6,233 bases of DNA from positions 1-6,233 of the forward strand of contig BHEQ01000127.1 of the NCBI GenBank assembly GCA_003864535.1, written 5' to 3'. Positions within the stretch are counted from its first letter, which is position 1. Each line of letters opens with the position of its first letter. The translations under genes and the position numbers were made by a program. Of this stretch, positions 1 through 5,016 are shown in pieces. Under the pieces are notes generated by a model. The model made no database searches and had not been told where the DNA came from. It saw only the letters and a list, made by a program, of their open reading frames with translations. Source of the stretch: Gammaproteobacteria bacterium (GTDB taxonomy: Bacteria > Pseudomonadota > Gammaproteobacteria > Cardiobacteriales > Wohlfahrtiimonadaceae).

Positions 1-736
1 ACAATGCGTCCGTGCATATCCGACCCAAGAGCACGCTGGAGCTATTTTTGTGTGGTTTGGCGACCCTGATAATATCACCCCCCTAGTCTTACCTGATGAG
101 ATTAGTACAGATGAGCATGAGCATTTTTTATGCCTCGCATATTGGGATTGTAATTATCAGTATGCAATTGATAATGTTATGGATCCTATGCACGGTGCTT
201 ATTTACATTCTGTCTCGCATTCCATGGCATTTGGGGATAAGCAGGGCGAGTTTAGAACCCGTAAAACAAAAACAGGTTTGATTTTTGAGAAAATAGGTCA
301 AAATAATGTGAATTTTGATTGGACTGAAATTGGCATTACAGGTGGAGTCTGGCTAAAATTAGCGATTCCTTATCGTAAGCGTTATGGGCCTGGAGGTAAT
401 TTTGGGATTGTTGGTTATGCGACCCCTGTAGATGCGCACGGCAAGCATATGCAAGTTTATTTTTGGCGCACCCGAAAAGTGCAAGGATGGGTGCGTGATG
501 TTTGGAAGTTCTTCTATCGCAATCGCTTAGAGGGCTTACATTGGTCAGTATTAGAGCAAGATCGTGTTGTTTTAGAAACTCTCGCACCTGATGCACGTGA
601 TCATGAATTCCTATATGAGCATGATATTGGCGTATCGCAAGTGCGACGCACCCTTCAAAAATTAGCAGAAAAAGAAATTCAAGCTGCTAATGCTAAAGAA
701 AATCAAGCCAAAGAAAAGCAAGAAGTAGTTTTATGA
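1..736 (+). CDS. Rieske non-heme iron oxygenase, large (alpha) subunit, 5'-truncated by window edge
   Basis: This is the C-terminal part (244 visible residues, read from base 2) of a ring-hydroxylating oxygenase alpha subunit, a cytoplasmic enzyme that inserts O2 into aromatic or related rings using electrons from a reductase. The visible part begins at the end of the Rieske domain (YPTQEHAGAIFVWFGDP); the [2Fe-2S] ligands lie upstream of the window. The catalytic domain carries the mononuclear iron motif NVMDPMHGAYLH (codons 173-208): bridging Asp at 182, His ligands at 191 and 206. The probable third ligand is the Asp of LEQD at 560. The protein ends in a Lys/Glu/Gln-rich tail. GTG at 50 opens the longest apparent ORF here but is an internal Val: the frame stays open to the window edge with family-like sequence. 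No beta subunit, ferredoxin or reductase follows, so a homomeric alpha-only enzyme with electron partners elsewhere is likely. The substrate cannot be told from sequence. Confidence 0.93.
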   Translation, partial: QCVRAYPTQEHAGAIFVWFGDPDNITPLVLPDEISTDEHEHFLCLAYWDCNYQYAIDNVMDPMHGAYLHSVSHSMAFGDKQGEFRTRKTKTGLIFEKIGQNNVNFDWTEIGITGGVWLKLAIPYRKRYGPGGNFGIVGYATPVDAHGKHMQVYFWRTRKVQGWVRDVWKFFYRNRLEGLHWSVLEQDRVVLETLAPDARDHEFLYEHDIGVSQVRRTLQKLAEKEIQAANAKENQAKEKQEVVL

Positions 737-1479
737 GTTCTTTAACTTTAGATGGGCATAACATCTTAATTACAGGTGGTGCGCGTGGTTTGGGCGCAGC
801 CTTTGCCAAAGCCTGTAAGCAAGCTGGCGCACAGGTAATCATTGCGGATATTTTAGTCGAACAAGGTCAAGCTTTAGCTGCGGCAGAGGGTTATTGTTTT
901 ATTGAAGTTAATCTGCGTGATCATCAAAGTATTAAAAAGTTGCTTGATCAGGTAAATATTATCACTAAAGGTTGCTTAGATGGTTTGATCAATAATGCAG
1001 CCATGACAAGCTCTGGCGGCAAAGCCATGACCGAGCTTAGTGATGAGATCTGGGATAGCATTTTTGAGATTAATGTGCGCGGTTTATGGCAACTAAGTGC
1101 CGCGGCATTGCCTTTATTAAAGGCATCTAAACGCGGACGCATCGTTAATCTTGCCTCAGATACCGCACTTTGGGGCGCACCTAACTTAATGGCATACGCT
1201 GCGAGCAAAGGCGCAATCATTAGCATGACCCGCTGTATGGCACGTGAATTAGGTGAGGATTTAATTACTGTTAATGCTATTGCACCAGGTTTAACGCTAT
1301 GTGAAGCAACGCAATATGTACCGCAAGCACGGCATCAATTTTATCAAGATGGGCGTGCTATTAAACGCGAGCAACTTCCTAGTGATATAACTGCAGCGGT
1401 TGTCTTTTTACTATCTGAACCTGCTGGATTTATTACAGGGCAATTATTACCTGTCAATGGCGGTTTTATTTTTAATTAA
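733..1479 (+). CDS. Classical short-chain dehydrogenase/reductase (SDR), probably NAD-dependent
   Basis: A 248-residue SDR, the usual length for the classical family. Visible landmarks are the nucleotide-binding TGGARGLG at residues 14-21, Asp39 at the end of strand beta-2 (favours NAD(H) over NADP(H)), NNAA at 87-90, and the complete catalytic set Asn114, Ser142, Tyr155 and Lys159 (YAASK). The C-terminal GFITGQLLPVNGG is also typical. It therefore oxidises or reduces an alcohol/ketone pair in the cytoplasm. The start codon overlaps the oxygenase stop as ATGA (733-736), and only a weak purine run (AGAAG, 721-725) precedes it, so translation is probably coupled to the oxygenase. That pairing suggests, by inference, a role as cis-diol or alcohol dehydrogenase acting on the oxygenase product, as SDRs do in several Rieske pathways. 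A reductase role cannot be excluded. Confidence 0.93.
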   Translation: MSSLTLDGHNILITGGARGLGAAFAKACKQAGAQVIIADILVEQGQALAAAEGYCFIEVNLRDHQSIKKLLDQVNIITKGCLDGLINNAAMTSSGGKAMTELSDEIWDSIFEINVRGLWQLSAAALPLLKASKRGRIVNLASDTALWGAPNLMAYAASKGAIISMTRCMARELGEDLITVNAIAPGLTLCEATQYVPQARHQFYQDGRAIKREQLPSDITAAVVFLLSEPAGFITGQLLPVNGGFIFN

Positions 1480-1491
1480 GGAAAAATAATA

Positions 1492-2019
1492 ATGAGTGAT
1501 CAAAAAAGAAGTTGGGATAAGCCCGCTAATGCAAGCTTTCAAGAATGGATGGATTCACGCGTTGCAAGCCATGCTACACGCCGTTATGATTGGGATGCTT
1601 TGGCGTTTCAATGTGAGGTTGATCCTAAATATAGACGTGCGCAAATGCGCTATATAGGCACAGGTGGTACAGGCGTTACCAGCGATACCAACAGCATTGC
1701 TGCGGAACATTTTACTTTTAGCACGATGATTTTACCCGCAGGGCATGAAGGCCCGCTCCATCTGCATACTGATGTTGAGGAGATATTTTTTGTTCTCAAA
1801 GGTAAAGTTAAACTTATTGCAGAATGTAATGGTGAGCGTTGGGAGATGATTGTGGGTGAGCGTGATTTAATCTCTTGGCCTCCTGGAGTTTATCGAGGTG
1901 AGGTTAATATTGGCGATGAAGAGGCGTTAATGTGTGTAATGCTCGGTTCTGCAAAACCAATTAAGCCAACTTATCCACCCGAACATCCTCTTTCTAAAAT
2001 TAAACGTCCTGCTAAATAA
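1492..2019 (+). CDS. Single-domain cupin protein with altered second metal motif
   Basis: A 175-residue protein with one cupin barrel at about residues 70-155. An AAGGA ribosome site (1478-1482) overlaps the stop of the preceding SDR, nine bases before this ATG. Cupin motif 1 is exact: Gly84, His90, His92, Glu97 and Gly104 in the spacing G-x5-HxH-x4-E-x6-G. In motif 2 (GERDLISWPPGVYRGEVN, residues 122-139) the Pro-x-Gly and final Asn are kept. The usual metal-binding His is Arg135, and the usual leading Gly is Arg124. Two His and one Glu could still hold a metal, as in some three-ligand cupins, or the protein may bind a small molecule without canonical catalysis. Tail residues 156-175 are Pro/Lys-rich. 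Cupins in catabolic operons act as isomerases, dioxygenases or sensors; which applies here is unknown. It is the last gene of the first block. Confidence 0.85.
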   Translation: MSDQKRSWDKPANASFQEWMDSRVASHATRRYDWDALAFQCEVDPKYRRAQMRYIGTGGTGVTSDTNSIAAEHFTFSTMILPAGHEGPLHLHTDVEEIFFVLKGKVKLIAECNGERWEMIVGERDLISWPPGVYRGEVNIGDEEALMCVMLGSAKPIKPTYPPEHPLSKIKRPAK

Positions 2020-2020
2020 A

Positions 2021-2036
2021 TCCCCAATAATGGGGA
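2021..2036 (+). terminator. Short hairpin just after the cupin gene, possible weak terminator
   Basis: TCCCCA (2021-2026) and TGGGGA (2031-2036) form a perfect 6-bp stem around the loop ATAA, starting two bases after the cupin stop codon. It is not followed by a clean T-run; the next T stretch (TTTTT) is at 2052-2056. It may attenuate transcription or protect the mRNA 3' end rather than terminate fully. A second, imperfect hairpin follows at 2065-2083: GCG-TTTT against AAAA-CGC with one G-G mismatch. Confidence 0.35.
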
Positions 2037-2110
2037 CTTCTATAAATTAGATTTTTCAAGGCTTGCGGTTTTATTAAAAGCGCAGTTTACGAAAAAGCAT
2101 ATATAGATGT

Positions 2111-2165
2111 GCCCTAGAACTCCTCCCCTGCGAAGGTGAGGTTGGGAGGGAAGGTTGGGAAGGGC
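2111..2165 (-). repeat. C/G-rich palindromic repeat element, inverted relative to the copies at 4041-4163
   Basis: The element is bounded by GCCCT (2111-2115) and AGGGC (2161-2165). Inside, CCTCCC (2122-2127) can pair with GGGAGG (2144-2149). The run AGGTTGGGA occurs twice, at 2139-2147 and 2152-2160. Read on the minus strand, its core (CTCACCTTCGCA followed by GGGGAGGAGTT) matches the element at 4132-4163 (CTCCCCTTCACA followed by CGGAGGAGTT), so the two belong to one dispersed family in opposite orientation. It resembles REP/MITE-like sequences seen between genes in many proteobacteria. No ORF is present. Possible roles are mRNA stability, attenuation or a transposase target; none is shown by the sequence. 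Confidence 0.6.
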
Positions 2166-2187
2166 TTCTTTAAGCAGCATATAAAAT
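2155..2187 (+). promoter_or_regulatory. Weak candidate sigma-70 promoter upstream of the hydrolase gene
   Basis: TTGGGA (2155-2160) could act as a -35 box and TATAAA (2180-2185) as a -10 box, 55 bases or so before the hydrolase start. The spacer is 19 bases, longer than the optimal 17, and the -35 box lies inside the G-rich repeat. The 222-base gap makes an internal promoter plausible, but AT-rich DNA gives such matches by chance, so this is tentative. Confidence 0.2.
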
Positions 2188-2241
2188 GAACATGTTAATA
2201 TTGCCAAGTAATTACGCAAGATTCAATAAAAAAGGTGCGCT

Positions 2242-3156
2242 ATGAATGATCTATCTAATAATGATCTATCCAATTTAGACTTAGTCTTGCCGCTGCGTGA
2301 AATCATAATCAAAATTAATAATGTTGATTATGATCATAATGCTCATCATCATGCGCATAAAGAGCGTATTGTGAGTATTCGTACTTCAGCTAATTTTAAT
2401 GCTAAGTCTGCGCTACCAACACTTATTTTACTGCATGGAATCGGCTCAAGTAGCGCTTCTTGGATTGGGCAGCTCTCTGGATTAACTGATTATAAAATAC
2501 TTGCGTGGGATGCGCCAGGATATGGCTTATCAAGCCAGGTTACAGAAGAGCATCCTGATGCTAGCAATTATGCAGATATCTTACGCGACTTACTAAATAC
2601 TTTAAATATCAACAAGAGTATTTTAATTGGGCATTCTTTAGGTGCGTTGATGGCAGCTAACTTTGCCGCGCGTTATCCTGAATGTGTGAGCGGTTTATTG
2701 TTATTATCCCCAGCGCAAGGCTATGGCAAAGCTGCGTTAAATGTACGTGAGGAGAAACGCCTGAGCCGTTTGAATATGTTAGAGCAATTAGGTCCGCAAG
2801 CAATGGCTCAAACAGGTTTTACCAGAATGCTCGGCAAAACACCAAATATTGATGCGATTAAATTAATCCAATATAGTTTAGCGCGGATCAATATTTCAGG
2901 ATATCGGCAAGCGACGCATTTATTAGCCGATGCAGATATTTTAACTGATTTAGCCCAATATAAAGGAACCAGATTGATTGCGGTAGGTCTTGAAGATAGT
3001 ATTACCCCTCCAGAGCAATGTCGGAATTTGGCAAATATAACCCAAACGCCTTTTAGTGAAATTAACCATGCGGGGCATGCCTGTTATATCGAACAAACAC
3101 AGCAGGTTAATCAACTAATTATGTCTTTTGTTAGAGGAATAATAAGTAAAAATTAA
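2242..3156 (+). CDS. Alpha/beta-fold hydrolase with intact catalytic triad
   Basis: A 304-residue cytoplasmic alpha/beta hydrolase without a signal peptide. The oxyanion-hole motif is HGIG (65-68), followed by WDAPGYGLS (89-97). The nucleophile elbow GHSLG places Ser132. The acid is probably Asp252 (GLEDSITPP) and the base His279 (NHAGHACYIE). The family covers esterases, lactonases and meta-cleavage C-C hydrolases; the sequence alone does not decide, though the setting favours opening or cleaving a pathway intermediate. AAAGGTG at 2231-2237 supports this ATG. The N-terminus is unusual: the first ten codons after ATG are an imperfect 15-bp tandem duplication (2245-2274), and residues 32-39 contain five His within the stretch preceding the hydrolase core. 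Both lie outside the catalytic core. The IclR gene follows after 46 bases. Confidence 0.92.
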   Translation: MNDLSNNDLSNLDLVLPLREIIIKINNVDYDHNAHHHAHKERIVSIRTSANFNAKSALPTLILLHGIGSSSASWIGQLSGLTDYKILAWDAPGYGLSSQVTEEHPDASNYADILRDLLNTLNINKSILIGHSLGALMAANFAARYPECVSGLLLLSPAQGYGKAALNVREEKRLSRLNMLEQLGPQAMAQTGFTRMLGKTPNIDAIKLIQYSLARINISGYRQATHLLADADILTDLAQYKGTRLIAVGLEDSITPPEQCRNLANITQTPFSEINHAGHACYIEQTQQVNQLIMSFVRGIISKN

Positions 3157-3202
3157 ATATTAAATATTAATAATCGTAATAAATACAAGTAAAAGGTGAA
3201 AA

Positions 3203-4030
3203 ATGATACAAACAAGCACAGCAAAATCTAGCGATACAGATATTCTTGATGAGGATGATCTAGGACGGTATACCGTGCCAGCTTTAGAGCGGGGATTGCA
3301 AGTTTTGATGCAATTTAATGCGCATACTCCGCAGCTTTCTGCGCCAGAGATAGCTAAATCTTTAGGAATTCCGCGCTCCACTGTATTTCGTTTAATTCAA
3401 ACTTTATTAGGCTTAGGTTTTTTAGAAAGAGGTTCTGATGAGAATAGTTATCGTTTAAGTATTGGGGTATTAAAACTTGGATATGATTATTTAAGCAGTT
3501 TAAGTTTAACAGAGCAAAGTCAGCCTATTTTAAATGCACTTCGAGATCATTGTGGGTTTACCTCAAATTTAGTAATTAGAGATCAAACAGATGTGATTTT
3601 TGTTGCAAGAGCTGCAAGCCTTGGGAATATATTTAGCATGGGATCTGTAAGTATTGGGACGCGTTTACCTGCTCATGCAACTGTACTTGGGCGCATTGCT
3701 CTTGGAGATTGTTCCTTAACAGATTTGCAAAAGTTATACGTAGAAAAAAACCTAGCTAGTTTTACCCAACATACCTTAACAAACGTAGAAGATTTATATA
3801 TCAAAGTTCAAGAAGATTTAAAGCGTGGGTATGCCGTGAGTGAATCATTGTTTGAGGTTGGAATTTCAGTAATTGCAGCACCTGTCCGTGATGCACAGCA
3901 CAAAATTTGTGGCGTGTTATCCATCACGATCCCAGCCTCTAAAATTGAGATGACAAATCAAGCTAATTTAATTGGACTCGTTTGCCACGCAGCAACTGAT
4001 TTATCACGCCAGTTAAGCTTTCAAGCATAA
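3203..4030 (+). CDS. IclR-family transcriptional regulator
   Basis: A 275-residue DNA-binding regulator with the two-domain IclR layout. The N-terminal winged helix-turn-helix spans about residues 24-88, with the helix-turn-helix in LSAPEIAKSLGIPRSTVFRL (45-64). The effector-binding domain spans about 100-272, including RLPAHATVLGRIALG, which matches the region where family members contact a small ligand. An acidic leader (DTDILDEDD, residues 11-19) precedes the DNA-binding domain. AAGGTG at 3193-3198 gives a well-placed ribosome site. IclR proteins usually control adjacent catabolic genes in response to aromatic or organic acids. Here the gene is co-directional and sits in the middle of the cluster, 46 bases after the hydrolase, so it is probably co-transcribed with it. 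Activator or repressor mode and ligand cannot be read from the sequence. Confidence 0.93.
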   Translation: MIQTSTAKSSDTDILDEDDLGRYTVPALERGLQVLMQFNAHTPQLSAPEIAKSLGIPRSTVFRLIQTLLGLGFLERGSDENSYRLSIGVLKLGYDYLSSLSLTEQSQPILNALRDHCGFTSNLVIRDQTDVIFVARAASLGNIFSMGSVSIGTRLPAHATVLGRIALGDCSLTDLQKLYVEKNLASFTQHTLTNVEDLYIKVQEDLKRGYAVSESLFEVGISVIAAPVRDAQHKICGVLSITIPASKIEMTNQANLIGLVCHAATDLSRQLSFQA

Positions 4031-4040
4031 ATAAAAGCTT

Positions 4041-4073
4041 TCCCCCAAGCTCCATCTTCACAGATGAGGAGCT
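4041..4073 (+). repeat. Palindromic repeat, first direct copy downstream of the IclR gene
   Basis: AGCTCC (4048-4053) pairs with GGAGCT (4068-4073). The inner arms ATCT (4054-4057) and AGAT (4062-4065) extend this to a 10-bp stem with a two-base GA bulge and the loop TCAC. It begins 11 bases after the IclR stop and could serve as an attenuator, but no T-run follows directly (GTAAAAG). The first 13 bases (TCCCCCAAGCTCC) recur exactly at 4133-4145, and CTTCACA recurs at 4147-4153. Confidence 0.6.
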
Positions 4074-4080
4074 GTAAAAG

Positions 4081-4111
4081 TCCCCCCTGCCAAGGGGGGA
4101 TTTAGGGGGGA
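4081..4111 (+). repeat. C6/G6 hairpin with two alternative identical 3' arms
   Basis: TCCCCCCT (4081-4088) is followed by AGGGGGGA twice, at 4093-4100 and 4104-4111. Either copy can form a perfect 8-bp stem with the 5' arm, with a loop of 4 bases (GCCA) or 15 bases. Only one stem can form at a time. No T-run follows, so it is not a classical intrinsic terminator. It sits between two copies of the other repeat and looks like part of a compound intergenic element. Confidence 0.6.
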
Positions 4112-4131
4112 ACTCAGCAACTTAATAAGGT

Positions 4132-4165
4132 CTCCCCCAAGCTCCCCTTCACACGGAGGAGTTTT
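4132..4165 (+). repeat. Palindromic repeat, second direct copy, hairpin followed by TTTT
   Basis: CTCC (4142-4145) plus CC (4146-4147) pair with GG (4155-4156) plus GGAG (4158-4161), with A4157 bulged and the loop TTCACAC. TTTT (4162-4165) follows immediately, so this copy comes closest to an intrinsic terminator shape, though the stem is short. It ends 23 bases before the second SDR start. Its core matches 4041-4073 directly and 2111-2165 in inverse orientation. Confidence 0.55.
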
Positions 4166-4188
4166 AAAAAAATATTAGAGGATTAAAA

Positions 4189-4983
4189 ATGAACATTAAA
4201 CCAGGAATCGTCGTTATCACAGGTGGCAGCTCAGGCATAGGCTTAGCAACTGCGTCATGTTTTCTTAAAGCTGGACATAAGGTCGCTTTTTGTGGGCGTA
4301 ATGCGGAGCGTTTAGCCCAAGCTCATGCTGATTTAATTCAAAACTATCCTCCTGAAAATATTTTAAGCTACAAAGCAGATGTTTTAGATGAGGCGCAAAT
4401 GAATGCATTTGCAAGCGCGGTTGCGGCTAATTTTGGTGGCAGCGACTGGTTGATTAATAATGCAGGGCAAGGGCGCATCTCAACCTTTATGAGTACGACT
4501 GATCAAGATTGGCATGATGAATTAGAATTAAAATATTTTAGCCAAATCCGTCCTATTCGCGCTTTTCTTGCTTTGCTTGGGAACTCTAAGTGTGCCTCAA
4601 TTACTGCGGTCAATTCTTTATTAAGTCTTCAGCCTGAGCCGCATATGGTCGCAACCTCTTCAGCTCGGGCGGGGATACAAAATTTACTCCATTCTTTAGC
4701 GATTGAGTTTGCGCCTAAAAATATCCGAGTGAATTCTATTTTAGTAGGCTTAGTTGAATCAGGACAATGGCGTAGACGTCATCAAGAAGAATTAGATAAA
4801 ACATCTGAACAAACCTTTGAACAATGGGCACATAAATTAGCACTTGAAAAAAATATTCCATTAGCGCGTTTAGGTAAACCACATGAAGCTGCGCAAGCAT
4901 TATATTTTCTAGCGACACCGTTATCAAGTTATACAACTGGGAGTTATCTTGATGTTTCAGGTGGTTCGGCACGATTTGTTTAA
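4189..4983 (+). CDS. Divergent SDR-fold protein lacking the catalytic Tyr and Lys
   Basis: A 264-residue SDR-fold protein. The cofactor-binding half is intact: TGGSSGIG (11-18), Arg37 in CGRN at the end of strand beta-2 (favours NADP(H)), and NNAGQG (90-95). The C-terminal YTTGSYLDVSGG is also family-typical. The active site is not canonical. Ser143 is kept, but 13 residues on, where Tyr should stand, is Thr156, and the Lys position is Arg160 (VATSSARAG); the helix alpha-4 Asn position is Lys115. The 13- and 4-residue spacings equal those of the intact SDR at 733-1479, so the substitutions are real rather than misaligned. The ORF is full length, so this is not a decayed gene. It may use other catalytic residues or act as a non-reductase or binding protein. 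AGAGGA (4177-4182) supports the start. The ThDP enzyme gene follows after 33 bases, suggesting a shared transcript. Confidence 0.88.
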   Translation: MNIKPGIVVITGGSSGIGLATASCFLKAGHKVAFCGRNAERLAQAHADLIQNYPPENILSYKADVLDEAQMNAFASAVAANFGGSDWLINNAGQGRISTFMSTTDQDWHDELELKYFSQIRPIRAFLALLGNSKCASITAVNSLLSLQPEPHMVATSSARAGIQNLLHSLAIEFAPKNIRVNSILVGLVESGQWRRRHQEELDKTSEQTFEQWAHKLALEKNIPLARLGKPHEAAQALYFLATPLSSYTTGSYLDVSGGSARFV

Positions 4984-5016
4984 TTTAAAAATTATTATTA
5001 ATAGGATAAGAACAGC

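Noticed and set aside
50..52. GTG as the start of the oxygenase gene
   Set aside because: The frame is open to the left edge and encodes the family-typical end of a Rieske domain, so GTG 50 is an internal Val codon.
336..596. Minus-strand open frame inside the oxygenase gene
   Set aside because: It is antisense to a well-supported catalytic domain, has no recognisable motif and no ribosome site; it is a shadow frame. The same holds for the minus-strand frames at 948-1226, 3160-3381, 4736-4972 and 4998-5192, and for the plus-strand frame at 96-281.
2111..2165. Insertion sequence or CRISPR remnant
   Set aside because: There is no transposase ORF, no target duplication that I can see, and no regular repeat-spacer spacing. 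A small dispersed palindromic repeat fits better.
3153..3170. TTAAATA tandem heptamer and near-palindrome as an IclR operator
   Set aside because: It is pure A/T in an AT-rich gap, the symmetry is imperfect, and no known IclR consensus is visible.
4189..4983. Second SDR as a pseudogene
   Set aside because: The frame is full length with a good ribosome site and intact cofactor and C-terminal motifs; only the active-site residues differ, which suggests divergence rather than decay.
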